Translations under genes and position numbers: made by a program
Assembly (NCBI GenBank): GCA_964541695.1
Contig: CAZIRB010000001.1
Location: forward strand, 14,448 to 78,447
Reading direction: 5' to 3'
Source: CAZKGE01 sp964541695
GTDB lineage: Bacteria > Bacillota > Clostridia > Christensenellales > CAG-138
DNA length: 64,000 nt
In this document: one piece after another, positions 7,886 to 16,409 of the stretch
How positions within the stretch are numbered: position 1 is the first letter of the stretch
Layout of the letters: every line of letters begins with the position of its first letter
The notes under the pieces: generated by a model
Database searches by the model: none
What the model was told of the DNA's origin: nothing
The model's input: the letters and a program-made list of their open reading frames with translations, nothing else

Positions 7886-9559
7886 TTAAAACAGTCCGCG
7901 GATGCGGCCGGAATCGTCGACGTCGATACGAAGGGCGGCGGGGGACTTCGGCAGGCCCGGCATCGTCATGATGTCGCCGGTCAGCGCCACGATAAAGCCC
8001 GCGCCCGCGGACACCTTGAGGTTCTTGACCGTGACGGTGAAGTCCTGCGGCGCGCCGAGAAGCGCCGGGTCGTCGGAAAAGCTGTACTGCGTCTTGGCCA
8101 TGCAGACGGGCAGCCCGGAAAAGCCGAGCGCCGTCAGCTGCTCCGCCTGCTTTTTGGCGGCGGGCAAAAGCTGCACGCCCTTGCCGCGGTAGACGCGCTT
8201 GACGATCGACGCGATCTTCTCCTCGATGGGCAGATGCAGGTCGTACGCGTACGAAAACGCGTTCTCCGTGTCGCAGAGCCGCGCCACCTCGCGCGCAAGC
8301 GACACGCCGCCCGTGCCGCCCTTCTCCCAAACCTCCGAGAGCACGACGTTGACCGCCGCTTTCTGGCATTCGGCCTCGACGAGCGAGAGCTCGCGCACGG
8401 TGTCGGCGGGGAAGCGGTTCAGCGCCACGACGCAGGGCAGGCGGAACACGTTCTGGATGTTGTCCGCGTGCCGCAAAAGGTTCGGCACGCCGCGCTGCAG
8501 CGCCGCAAGGTCCTCGGTCTCGAGCTGGTCCTTCGGCGCGCCGCCGTGGAGCTTTAGCGCGCGCACCGTGGCGACGATCACGACCGCGCTGGGCTTGATG
8601 CCGGCGGCGCGGCACTTGATGTCGAAAAACTTCTCCGCGCCGAGGTCCGCGCCGAAGCCCGCCTCGGTCACCGTGTAATCGAACAGCTTCAGCGACATCT
8701 TCGTGGCCGCGATCGAGTTGCAGCCGTGCGCGATGTTTGCAAACGGCCCGCCGTGCACGAACGCCGGCGTGTGCTCGAGCGTCTGGACGAGGTTCGGCTT
8801 GAGCGCGTCGCGCAAAAGCGCCGCCATCGCGCCCGCGGCGCCGAGGTCGCCCGCCGTGACGGGCCGCTCGTCCGCCGTATAACCCACGATGACGCGCGCG
8901 AGCCGCTCCTTTAAGTCCCGGATGTCGGCGGCCAGGCACAGCACCGCCATGATCTCGGACGCGACGGTGATGTCGTAGCCGTCCTCGCGCGGCACGCCGT
9001 TCGTGCGGCCGCCGAGCCCGTCGACGATATAGCGCAGCTGCCGGTCGTTCATATCGACGCAGCGCCGCCACGTGACGCGGCGCGGATCGATATTCAGCGC
9101 GTTGCCCTGGTAGATGTGGTTGTCGAGTATGGCGGCAAGGAGGTTGTTCGCCGCGCCGACGGCGTGGAAGTCGCCGGTAAAATGCAGGTTGATGTCCTCC
9201 ATCGGCACGACCTGCGCGTACCCGCCGCCCGCCGCGCCGCCCTTGACGCCGAACACGGGGCCCAGCGACGGCTCCCGCAGCGCGACGCACGAGCGCTTGC
9301 CGATCCGGCGCAGCCCGTCGGCAAGGCCCACGGTCGTGGTGGTCTTGCCCTCGCCCGCGGCGGTGGGTGTAATCGCGGTCACGAGTATCAGCTTGCCGTC
9401 GCGGTGCTGCGTCTCGGACAGCAGCGAAAGGTCGATCTTGGCCTTGTGGCGCCCGTACTGCTCGATATATTTTTCGTCGATGCCCGCCGCCTCCGCGACG
9501 CGCGCGATCGGCCAAAGGTCCGCCGCCTGCGCAATCTCAATGTCGGGGGATACGCTCAT
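7886..9559 (-). CDS. fhs: Formate--tetrahydrofolate ligase
   Basis: The 557-residue protein matches the usual length of Fhs. It shows the P-loop 'TPTAAGEGKTTTTVGLADGL' near residue 65, the 'FTGDFHAVGAANNLLAA' segment, and 'EAGFGADLGAEKFFDIKCR', all hallmarks of the family. It activates formate with ATP to 10-formyl-THF, or runs in reverse to gain ATP. AAGGAGGG precedes the ATG. It lies 66 bases after the FolT-FolC gene in the same unit; a short hairpin ATGCCCG / CGGGCAT occupies 9596-9613 in the gap. Confidence 0.97.
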   Translation of the reverse strand: MSVSPDIEIAQAADLWPIARVAEAAGIDEKYIEQYGRHKAKIDLSLLSETQHRDGKLILVTAITPTAAGEGKTTTTVGLADGLRRIGKRSCVALREPSLGPVFGVKGGAAGGGYAQVVPMEDINLHFTGDFHAVGAANNLLAAILDNHIYQGNALNIDPRRVTWRRCVDMNDRQLRYIVDGLGGRTNGVPREDGYDITVASEIMAVLCLAADIRDLKERLARVIVGYTADERPVTAGDLGAAGAMAALLRDALKPNLVQTLEHTPAFVHGGPFANIAHGCNSIAATKMSLKLFDYTVTEAGFGADLGAEKFFDIKCRAAGIKPSAVVIVATVRALKLHGGAPKDQLETEDLAALQRGVPNLLRHADNIQNVFRLPCVVALNRFPADTVRELSLVEAECQKAAVNVVLSEVWEKGGTGGVSLAREVARLCDTENAFSYAYDLHLPIEEKIASIVKRVYRGKGVQLLPAAKKQAEQLTALGFSGLPVCMAKTQYSFSDDPALLGAPQDFTVTVKNLKVSAGAGFIVALTGDIMTMPGLPKSPAALRIDVDDSGRIRGLF

Positions 9560-9625
9560 GTCCCGCCCTCCTTATTGGTGACTCTACCGCATAGAATGCC
9601 CGCATTCGGGCATTTTTGCGCGGCA

Positions 9626-11446
9626 TCATGTGAAAAAGCAACTGCGCACGGCGCCGGACATGTACAGCGAGCCCAGCGCGCAGACGACGCCGTCCGGGCC
9701 GGCGAGTTCGATCGCGCGGCGCACGCCGGACTCGACGCCCGGCGCGGCCTCGGCGGCCACCCCGCGGGCGGTCAGCATATTGGCAAGCTCCGCCGCCGGC
9801 AGCGCGCGCGGGTTATCGGGCGTCACGGCGATAACCCGTTCGGCCGCGGGCACGATTAAATCGAGCATCTCGGCCACGGCCTTGTCGGCCATTACGCCGA
9901 GCACGAACGTGATTCTTCTGCCCGGGAAATGCGCGGCCAGGCTCTCGACCGCCGCGCGCACGCCCTGCGGATTGTGGCCGCCGTCGACGATCACGACGGG
10001 ATCGCGTGAGAGCACCTCGAAGCGCGCGGGCCAGCGCGCCTGCATAAGGCCCCGCCGGATATGCTCCTCGCCGATGCACCAGCCGCGCGCGGTCAGCCGC
10101 TCGATCGCGGTCAGCGCCACGGCCGCGTTATACGGCTGGTACAGGCCGACGAGGCGCAGCTCGAGCCCCTCGTACGGCAGAAAATCGAACCGCAGCCGGT
10201 CGAGGTCGGCGGTCACGTTCCGGATGCGCGAAAAGTCCGTCTTGGTCAGCGTCGCGCGCCGCTCGGCGCACGCGCGCTCGAACACGGGGTCGGCCTCGGG
10301 GTCGCCGCCGTATAGTACGACGTCGCCGCCCTCCTTGATGACGCCCGCCTTCTCGAACGCGATCTGTTCAATCGTGCCGCCGAGCGTCTTCGTGTGGTCG
10401 AGGCCGATGCGGGTGATCACGGCCACCTCCGGCACGGGGATGACGTTCGTGGCGTCGAGCCGCCCGCCCATGCCGACCTCAAGCACGACGATGTCGCAGC
10501 CTTGCTCGGCAAAGTACTTAAGCCCCAGCGCCGTGACGGTCTCAAACTCCGTCGGCGGGTCGGCCATCTCCTTTGCGATCGACCGGACGCGCGTGGCAAG
10601 GCGCGCCAGGTCCGCGTCCGATATCGGCTCGCCGTCGATCTGGATGCGCTCGTTGAAGCGGTTGATGTACGGGGAGATGTACAGGCCCGTGCGGTAGCCC
10701 GCCGATTGCAGGATGGCGGCCAGCATCGCCGCGGTCGAGCCCTTGCCGTTTGTGCCCGCGACGTGGACGAACTTCAGCGTTTTTTCGGGGTTCCCGAGTT
10801 CCTTGAGCACGGCCTCGACGCGCTCGAGGCCGAACACCGTGCCGCGCCAGTCCACGCTGTGGATGAACGCGAGCGCCTCGCCGTAGCTCATGTTGTCCGG
10901 GGCCGCGGATACGGCCTCAACGCGCGCGGGGCGCGGGTTTGCCCTATTTGCAAACGCCCTGTGCAGCGCGTACACGAGTGTGACGTTCGCGACCGTGTTG
11001 ACGGCGACGGGAAGGATGCGCGCCGCGAGCTGGACGGGGAAGGGGATGCCGCGCAGGCTTGAAAGCGCCAGGGATTTGACGATCAGCGACGCGACCGCCT
11101 CCGTAACCACGACGATCCCCGCGACCGCGGGCAGCGTCCGCTTTTTGACGATATAGCGGCCAATCAGGCCGGGAAGCAGGCCGATGAGCACGTACGCGGC
11201 GGTCAGCGGCGGATACCAGGCGCCCGCCGTCGGGAACAGGATCGTGCCGAGCATGTCGGCGAGCGCGCCCACAAGCGCGCCCGCGACGGGGCCGTACCAG
11301 AGCCCGGCCAGTATGATCGGCGTGCTGTCGACCGAGAAGCGCACCGACGGCGTGGCCTGTATCATGAGGAATTTGGAGAACACGACCTGCAGCGCCGCGA
11401 GCGACGCGAGCAGGACAAGGGCGCGGGTGTCGATCTTTTTCATCAT
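9626..11446 (-). CDS. folT-folC: Fused folate ECF-transporter S component (FolT) and folylpolyglutamate synthase (FolC)
   Basis: One 606-codon frame joins two proteins. Residues 1-170 are a FolT-like membrane domain: 'RALVLLASLAALQVVFSKF', a conserved 'RFSVDSTPIILAGLWYGP' segment and about six helices. Residues 186-606 form a complete FolC: P-loop 'GTNGKGST' at 231-238, 'GLYISPYINRFNERI', 'EVGMGGRLDATNV', 'GLDHTKTLGG' and 'VDGGHNPQG'. No stop, ribosome site or frameshift separates them, so folate would be glutamylated at the point of entry. The start at ATG 11446 (or 11443) follows AAAGGAGG; the frame runs upstream to 11563 only through the riboswitch. The ECF energizing subunits are not in the window. 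Confidence 0.92.
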   Translation of the reverse strand: MMKKIDTRALVLLASLAALQVVFSKFLMIQATPSVRFSVDSTPIILAGLWYGPVAGALVGALADMLGTILFPTAGAWYPPLTAAYVLIGLLPGLIGRYIVKKRTLPAVAGIVVVTEAVASLIVKSLALSSLRGIPFPVQLAARILPVAVNTVANVTLVYALHRAFANRANPRPARVEAVSAAPDNMSYGEALAFIHSVDWRGTVFGLERVEAVLKELGNPEKTLKFVHVAGTNGKGSTAAMLAAILQSAGYRTGLYISPYINRFNERIQIDGEPISDADLARLATRVRSIAKEMADPPTEFETVTALGLKYFAEQGCDIVVLEVGMGGRLDATNVIPVPEVAVITRIGLDHTKTLGGTIEQIAFEKAGVIKEGGDVVLYGGDPEADPVFERACAERRATLTKTDFSRIRNVTADLDRLRFDFLPYEGLELRLVGLYQPYNAAVALTAIERLTARGWCIGEEHIRRGLMQARWPARFEVLSRDPVVIVDGGHNPQGVRAAVESLAAHFPGRRITFVLGVMADKAVAEMLDLIVPAAERVIAVTPDNPRALPAAELANMLTARGVAAEAAPGVESGVRRAIELAGPDGVVCALGSLYMSGAVRSCFFT

Positions 11447-11503
11447 TGGTTTGCTGCCTCCTTTGTAAGCACAGGGCGGCTGCAAAAAGGAACGGGCCTT
11501 GAT

Positions 11504-11602
11504 GCAGTAGCGGACGCGACATTGCACCGCAGGTTTCCCTTTCGTACCGGGGCGACTTCCCATCCGCCGGTCACTTAACGCGCAATGTCTACTCTACTGT
11601 CC
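11504..11602 (-). promoter_or_regulatory. Tetrahydrofolate riboswitch (type I)
   Basis: On the minus strand the leader shows CAGTAG...CTACTG closing P1, ACATTGC / GCAATGT forming P2, and the conserved segments GCGTTAAGTG, CGGATGGGAAGTCGC, CGAAAGGG, GGTGCAATG and GTCCGCT in the order of the THF aptamer. It lies 58 bases upstream of the FolT-FolC start. Downstream, GTTCCTTTTT can pair with the AAAGGAGG ribosome site, which suggests translational control (inference). No terminator T run is present. Confidence 0.9.
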
Positions 11603-11611
11603 GATTGATAC

Positions 11612-11640
11612 AGGATACGGGATTTTTCGCGTTCTGCCAA
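11612..11640 (-). promoter_or_regulatory. Promoter of the riboswitch-controlled folate unit
   Basis: Minus strand TTGGCA (11635-11640), 17 bases, TATCCT (11612-11617). The transcript would start at about 11605, right at the riboswitch, so this unit is independent of the upstream methyltransferase operon. Confidence 0.6.
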
Positions 11641-11693
11641 CCCCGAATCCGGCGGCCGGGCGGACAAACCCATGACCGGCGGGGCGGCGCGGG

Positions 11694-12554
11694 TTACCCG
11701 AGGCGTGCCGCCGCGACGATGTCGGCCACGTCCGGGTATTTGTTCAGCGTGTACAGGTGGACGCCGGCGATGTCGAGCCGCGAGAATTTCTCAAGCTGGC
11801 GCACGGTGTATTCCTTGCCCGCCTGACGAAAATCGTCCGAATCGGAGCCGTAGCGGCCGATTATCTCGGAGAGTTCGCGCGGGATCGCGCAGCCGTTGAA
11901 CAGCGTCATGCGCACGATGCCGTCCTTGTTCAGCACGGGCATCACGCCGGAAAGGACCGGCAGCGTCACGCCCGCCTTGCGGATGCGCTCGAGGAAGCGC
12001 TCGAACGCGGGCACGTCGTGGCAGAGCTGCGAGATCAAAAACTGCGCGCCCGCATCCTGCTTGCCCTTTAAATGCCGGATATCCGCGTCGAACGACTCGG
12101 CGCGCAGGTGCTTCTCCGGATAGCACGCCGCCGCAAGGCAGAGGCCGGGGCGCGTGTCCGAGATAAAGCGCAAAAGCCCGTCGGCGTGCGAAAAATCGCC
12201 GCTCGTCCCCTCCCAGCCCGCGGGCAGGTCGCCGCGCAGCGCGAGGAAGTTCCCGATCCCCTCGGCGCGGTATTCATCGAGGCGCGACGCGATGTCCTCG
12301 CGCGTGTTCCCGATGCACGTGATGTGCGCGAGCGCCTCGGTTTCGCCGCTTTTATGGATCGCGGCGCAAATCTCGAGGCTGCGGCCGACGTTTGTGCCGC
12401 CCGCGCCGCAGGTGCAGGAGATAAAGTCGGGGTTTAAGCCGTACATGCGCCCGAGTGTGTCGAGCAGCGGCTCGAGCGGCTGGTCCGCCTTGGGCGGGAA
12501 CACCTCGAGCGACAGCGTGCGCTTCGTTTTGAGAATTTCGGCGATCTTCGTCAT
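11694..12554 (-). CDS. metF: Methylenetetrahydrofolate reductase, MetF type
   Basis: The 286-residue TIM-barrel flavoprotein carries 'TLSLEVFPPK' with the catalytic Glu, 'PDFISCTCGAGG', 'ALRGDLP' with the folate-binding Asp, and 'CAAIPRELSEII'-like C-terminal sequence. It reduces methylene-THF to methyl-THF. No MetV or RnfC2 partner gene is adjacent, so the electron donor is unclear. It lies 51 bases after the DUF2284 gene, last in the corrinoid unit. The start has GGGGAGGG. Confidence 0.92.
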   Translation of the reverse strand: MTKIAEILKTKRTLSLEVFPPKADQPLEPLLDTLGRMYGLNPDFISCTCGAGGTNVGRSLEICAAIHKSGETEALAHITCIGNTREDIASRLDEYRAEGIGNFLALRGDLPAGWEGTSGDFSHADGLLRFISDTRPGLCLAAACYPEKHLRAESFDADIRHLKGKQDAGAQFLISQLCHDVPAFERFLERIRKAGVTLPVLSGVMPVLNKDGIVRMTLFNGCAIPRELSEIIGRYGSDSDDFRQAGKEYTVRQLEKFSRLDIAGVHLYTLNKYPDVADIVAAARLG

Positions 12555-12605
12555 AAATGGAAGCCCTCCCCTGATGGTGTAATGCGGCCGCGGCCTATAA
12601 AGAGC

Positions 12606-13166
12606 TTACTTGGTTGCGGCGGGCAGCAGCAAACAGCCCGCGAACGTGAGCCTGTCGCCGCCGGTGTGGTACGGCAGTCCGCAGCGGACGAGCAGGTCCC
12701 GTACGATCATGCCGCTGGCCTCCATGGAGACCAGCATGCGGTCCGGATAGCGGCACGGCGCGTCCGGACAGGTGCAGCGATCACACAGCTTGCACGCGCC
12801 CGCGCCGAGCATTAAAAAGTCCGAAAACACGGCGGCGGCCGCCGCGTGCCAGGCGTAGAGCCGCGCGTGGTGCGTTTCCTCGGCCAGACGCATCCCGTCT
12901 CTGTCCCGCGGGTGCGCGATGGCCGCTTCGGTCACGGCGGCGACGCCGAGCGCGTATCTGCGGATGCGTTCGCCGCACTCCGCGAGCGTGCCGCAGTGCG
13001 GCGGGCAGGCCCAGCGCTTGGCGTATTGGTCGCACAGGTCCTCGGCGCAGTACGCGCGCACGCTCTCGTGCAGCTCGATATCGGCCGCCGAAAACACGGC
13101 CGTTGCATCAAACCCCGCCTCGCGCGCGAGCTGCGCGGCAAGATGTACGCGCTCATCCGCCGTCAT
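12606..13166 (-). CDS. DUF2284 putative metal-binding protein
   Basis: The 186-residue protein is cysteine-rich: 'CAEDLCDQYAKRWACPPHC' near residues 41-59, 'CKLCDRCTCPDAPC' near 127-140, and 'VRCGLPYHTGGDR' near the end. This pattern defines DUF2284, often encoded with corrinoid methyltransferases, where an iron-sulfur or electron-transfer role is suspected but unproven. Its ATG overlaps the activator's TGA as ATGA, so translation is coupled; an apparently longer frame to 14609 is a shadow of the activator gene. An accessory role in corrinoid reduction is an inference from context. Confidence 0.85.
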   Translation of the reverse strand: MTADERVHLAAQLAREAGFDATAVFSAADIELHESVRAYCAEDLCDQYAKRWACPPHCGTLAECGERIRRYALGVAAVTEAAIAHPRDRDGMRLAEETHHARLYAWHAAAAAVFSDFLMLGAGACKLCDRCTCPDAPCRYPDRMLVSMEASGMIVRDLLVRCGLPYHTGGDRLTFAGCLLLPAATK

Positions 13167-14755
13167 AGCCGGTCCTCCGGGAACGCGAGCAGGTCCACGA
13201 ACGTGTCCTCGAACGCCGGGTGCCCGGACAGCTCGAGGTGCTCCGTCGTGCGGGCCAACTGCGTGGCGCGCAGGAACGCGCGCTCGTCGAGCGCGATTTG
13301 GCAGGCGCCAGTACCGGCTGCGTTGCCGACGGGCTCGGTGCGGCCGAGCAGTTCCCGCGGGATCAGCCCGACGCGCGCGGCGCTTTTCGGGGACAGCGCG
13401 TTGCCGAACGCGCCTGCGAGCAGCACGCGCCGAATCTGATCGGTGGCGACGCATAAATGCTTTGTCAGCAGCGCGATGCCCGCGGCGATGGCGGCCTTGG
13501 CAAGCTGCAGTTCGCGCACGTCCGCCTGTCCGATGTATACGTCCCCTGCGTTGGTTTTGGCGAGTAAAAATGCGGGCTTGCCCTCGCGCTCGATCAAACG
13601 CTTCGCGACGGCGGGCGGCAACATTGCCGGGCCGGCGTCCGCGGAACGAATGCGCCCGGACGCGTCGAGCACGCCGAGGTCGAGCATGCAGGCGACCGCG
13701 TCGATCAACCCGGATCCGCACACGCCCACGGGCGGTTCTCCGCCGACGGTCGAAATCGCGATGTCGCCGTCCGCAATCGAAACCTCGCGGATCGCGCCGA
13801 ACGCAGCGCGCATGCCGCAGCGGATGTTCGCGCCCTCGAACGCCGGGCCCGCGGCTGCGGAGCAGGCGGCCCGGCGGCCGCCCGCCGACAGCGCGAGCTC
13901 GCCGTTCGTGCCGACGTCGACGAGCAGCGCCGCGCCGTCGAGGCAATCGAAATCGCTTGCTACAAGGCAGCCGACGGTGTCCGAGCCCACAAATCCCGCG
14001 ATGACGGGCGGCACGATCAGCCGCGCGCCGCGGCCGAGGTTCAGCCCGAACAGCGCGGCGTCCAACACGAACGGGCCGGTCACGGCCGGGCGATAGGGCG
14101 CGGTCGCGAGCGGCGCGGGGGAGAGTCCGAGAAACAGATGGTGCATGCACGTGTTGCCGACGACGCAGGCGGCCGAGATGTTGCCTGGTTCCGCGCCCGC
14201 CGACCGGCACAGCTCCCGCGCAAGCTTGTTCAGCGCGCCGCGCACGCCCTGCGCAAGCGCCGACACGCCGTGCTCCGCCGCGTACGCGCAGCGCGAGATC
14301 ACGTCCGCGCCGTAGGCGCGCTGCGGGTTCGGCGCGGACAGCGCCGCAAGCGTCGCGCCGGATGCAAAATCGAGCAGATAACCCGCGATGGTGGTCGTGC
14401 CGACGTCGAACGCGAGCCGCAGGTCGGCGGTTGACCCGCCCGTGTGCAGAGGAGGCTTTGCGCAGGAAACGGCGGGGCCGTCCGCGGGTTCGGCGTCTGA
14501 AATTTGCGCATCGCGCTCCGGCACGCGCACGGTCATATCGGAATCGACGCGCACGCGGCAGGCCAACACGGTCTCCTCGCGATTCCCGTCGACGAGCGCG
14601 ACCGCGCATTTGCCGCAGGTGCCGCTGCCGCCGCAGGGTGCGTCGACAAATACATTCGCGCGGCGCAGCGCGGACAAAAGCGTCTCGCCCGCCTCGGCCA
14701 AAACGCTCCGGTTAGCCGGCAAAATATAAATTTTGTACGCGGCGCGCTCCGTCAT
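13163..14755 (-). CDS. Corrinoid activation protein (RACo-like), 2Fe-2S ferredoxin plus ASKHA domain
   Basis: The 530-residue protein starts with a plant-type ferredoxin domain: 'CGGSGTCGKC' plus a distal Cys in 'VLACRV' (about 41-67). The remainder is a DUF4445/ASKHA ATPase fold with 'LAFDVGTTTIAGYLL', 'VVGNTCMHHLFLGL', 'LLVDVGTNGELAL' and 'VCGSGLIDAVACML'. RACo proteins use ATP to reduce inactive Co(II) corrinoid to Co(I). It lies five bases after the corrinoid protein gene and overlaps the next gene, which supports a role in reactivating that corrinoid protein. Confidence 0.92.
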   Translation of the reverse strand: MTERAAYKIYILPANRSVLAEAGETLLSALRRANVFVDAPCGGSGTCGKCAVALVDGNREETVLACRVRVDSDMTVRVPERDAQISDAEPADGPAVSCAKPPLHTGGSTADLRLAFDVGTTTIAGYLLDFASGATLAALSAPNPQRAYGADVISRCAYAAEHGVSALAQGVRGALNKLARELCRSAGAEPGNISAACVVGNTCMHHLFLGLSPAPLATAPYRPAVTGPFVLDAALFGLNLGRGARLIVPPVIAGFVGSDTVGCLVASDFDCLDGAALLVDVGTNGELALSAGGRRAACSAAAGPAFEGANIRCGMRAAFGAIREVSIADGDIAISTVGGEPPVGVCGSGLIDAVACMLDLGVLDASGRIRSADAGPAMLPPAVAKRLIEREGKPAFLLAKTNAGDVYIGQADVRELQLAKAAIAAGIALLTKHLCVATDQIRRVLLAGAFGNALSPKSAARVGLIPRELLGRTEPVGNAAGTGACQIALDERAFLRATQLARTTEHLELSGHPAFEDTFVDLLAFPEDRL

Positions 14756-14760
14756 GGCCG

Positions 14761-15396
14761 TTACGCGACGAGTTCTTTGGCTTTGACCGCGGCGGAGGCC
14801 GCGTCGGGCGCGTAGGCGTCCGCGCCGATCTCGTCGCAGTAGCTCTGCGTCACCGGCGCGCCGCCGACCATGATCTTGACCGGCCGGCCCTCGCAGGCCG
14901 CGCGCAGCGCGCGCACCGCGGCGCGCATCGACGGCATCGTCGTGGTCAAAAGCGACGAGAGCGCGACGATCTTCGCGTCCTGGTTCTCGCGCACCGTCTC
15001 GACGAACTTCTCCGCCGGCACGTCGACGCCGAGGTCGATGACCGTAAAGCCCGCGCTCTCGATCATCATGCCGACGAGGTTCTTGCCGATGTCGTGCAGA
15101 TCGCCGGCCACGGTGCCGAGTATCACGGTGCCGTTGGCGCCGGTCTCGCCCGCGGAGAGATAGGGCCGCAGCGCCTCGACGCCCTTCTTCATCGCGCGCG
15201 CGGCGACAAGTATCTCCGGCACGAATATCTCGCCGGCCTGAAACCGCGCGCCCACGACGGCCATGGCCTCGATCATGCCCTGGTTGAGGATTGCGGAAGC
15301 GTCGACGCCCTCCGTGAGCGCCTCGCGCACGAGCGCTTCGATCAATTTGTGGCCGCCGGACGCGACGGCTTCGGAAATCTCAGAAATCTTGGACAA
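14761..15396 (-). CDS. Corrinoid (methyl-carrier) protein
   Basis: The 211-residue protein has a helical cap domain (about 1-85, 'AMAVVGARFQAGEIFVPEIL') and a B12-binding Rossmann domain with 'GDLHDIGKNLVGMMIESAG', the D-x-H-x-x-G cobalt-ligand motif, near residue 105. It is the MtgC/MttC type, not the acetogen CFeSP, and so accepts methyl groups from a pterin or substrate methyltransferase. Its gene lies between the pterin methyltransferase and the activator. Confidence 0.94.
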   Translation of the reverse strand: MSKISEISEAVASGGHKLIEALVREALTEGVDASAILNQGMIEAMAVVGARFQAGEIFVPEILVAARAMKKGVEALRPYLSAGETGANGTVILGTVAGDLHDIGKNLVGMMIESAGFTVIDLGVDVPAEKFVETVRENQDAKIVALSSLLTTTMPSMRAAVRALRAACEGRPVKIMVGGAPVTQSYCDEIGADAYAPDAASAAVKAKELVA

Positions 15397-15463
15397 GGCT
15401 TGTTCCCTCCGCTAAAAAACTTTGCCGGGCTGAAAGCTGAACGGCCGCCGCCCGCGAAACCGT

Positions 15464-16267
15464 CTACTTTTCCGGACCGATCCGTCCCTGCCGGAACGCT
15501 TTGATGTAGTCGAGGCAGCATTCGTCGCGCCTTAGCAGCGCCTCCGTGGCGTATACGATGCCAAGCAGGTCGCGGCTTGTCGGGTCCGCGATCGCGCTGT
15601 CCATGCCGGCGGCCATGGCGAGAACCATGAACGCCTGGTTGACGCTCTTGCGGTTCGGCAGGCCGAACGAGATGTTGCTGAGACCGCTTGTGATGTGGAC
15701 GGACGGCGAGAGCTCGCGTATCTTTTTGCAGCAGGCCGTGAACGTGTCGAGCGCGTCCTCGCTGGTCGAGAGCGCGACGACGAGCGGGTCGATGTACAGC
15801 CGCTCCGGCGCGATGCCGTACTGCTCCGCGCGTTGAAGGATGCCCGAGAACACCCGCATGCGCTGTTCGACCGAGCGCGGAATGCCGGAATCGTCGCACA
15901 AAAGCGCCACGCAACCCCAACCCGTATCGCGGATGGCGGGGAACACGATATCGATCTTGTCGCCCTCGAGCGAGACGGAGTTGAGCAGGCCGGCCTTTTT
16001 ACAAAACGGTATGGCCGCAACGAGCGAGCGCGGGCCCGGGCTGTCGATGCAGACGGGCGTGTCGGTTACTTCCTGCACGAGGCCGATCAGGTAGCCGAGC
16101 GTCTCGACCTCGATCTCCTCGGGGACGGACGCGCACACGTCGATGTAGGCCGCGCCCGCCTCGGCCTGCGCGCGCACACGCTCGCGCAGAAAGTCGGAGT
16201 CGCGCTTTGCGATGGCCGCGCCGACGGCGGGGATGGAGCCGTTGAGTTTTTCGCCGATCAAGATCAT
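15464..16267 (-). CDS. Methyl-THF:corrinoid protein methyltransferase (AcsE/MtgA family)
   Basis: The 267-residue TIM-barrel protein belongs to the pterin-binding family. 'ILIGEKLNG', 'AAYIDVCAS', 'CIDSPGP', 'LLNSVSLEGDK' and 'SGLSNISFGLPNR' correspond to the folate-contacting Asp/Asn positions in AcsE. It transfers a methyl group between methyl-THF and Co(I). First gene of a five-gene unit (methyltransferase, corrinoid protein, activator, DUF2284, metF). ATG 16267 is preferred to an upstream TTG at 16279, which directly abuts the GGAAGGGA site. Confidence 0.92.
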   Translation of the reverse strand: MILIGEKLNGSIPAVGAAIAKRDSDFLRERVRAQAEAGAAYIDVCASVPEEIEVETLGYLIGLVQEVTDTPVCIDSPGPRSLVAAIPFCKKAGLLNSVSLEGDKIDIVFPAIRDTGWGCVALLCDDSGIPRSVEQRMRVFSGILQRAEQYGIAPERLYIDPLVVALSTSEDALDTFTACCKKIRELSPSVHITSGLSNISFGLPNRKSVNQAFMVLAMAAGMDSAIADPTSRDLLGIVYATEALLRRDECCLDYIKAFRQGRIGPEK

Positions 16268-16295
16268 TTGCCGGAACAATCCCTTCCATATATGT

Positions 16296-16320
16296 CGCTT
16301 TGTCCTATTTTAGCAAAGCG
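16296..16320. promoter_or_regulatory. Inverted repeat between the methyltransferase operon and its divergent regulator
   Basis: CGCTTTG (16296-16302) and CAAAGCG (16314-16320) are perfect reverse complements with an 11-base gap. The site is upstream of the methyltransferase gene and is a candidate operator for the neighbouring PucR protein (inference). Confidence 0.4.
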
Positions 16321-16347
16321 GGAGGGCCGCGTATATCCGGCATAGTA

Positions 16348-16376
16348 TTGACATTCGGCGTCGAATTTCATACAAT
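16348..16376 (+). promoter_or_regulatory. Promoter of the PucR regulator
   Basis: Perfect TTGACA (16348-16353), 17 bases, TACAAT (16371-16376), about 33 bases before the start codon. Confidence 0.75.
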
Positions 16377-16409
16377 TTGTAGCATCATTTTGCCGGAAGG
16401 GAAGGGGCT

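Noticed and set aside
7281..9515. A 744-codon minus-strand open frame across fchA and fhs
   Set aside because: Arg/Gly/Ala-rich translation without domain structure; it is an out-of-frame shadow caused by high GC. The true frames carry Fhs and FchA motifs and ribosome sites.
9596..9617. Hairpin ATGCCCG/CGGGCAT followed by T's, read as a terminator
   Set aside because: The T run is on the plus strand, where no gene ends; on the minus strand, the transcribed one, there is no T run. It is kept only as an intercistronic hairpin.
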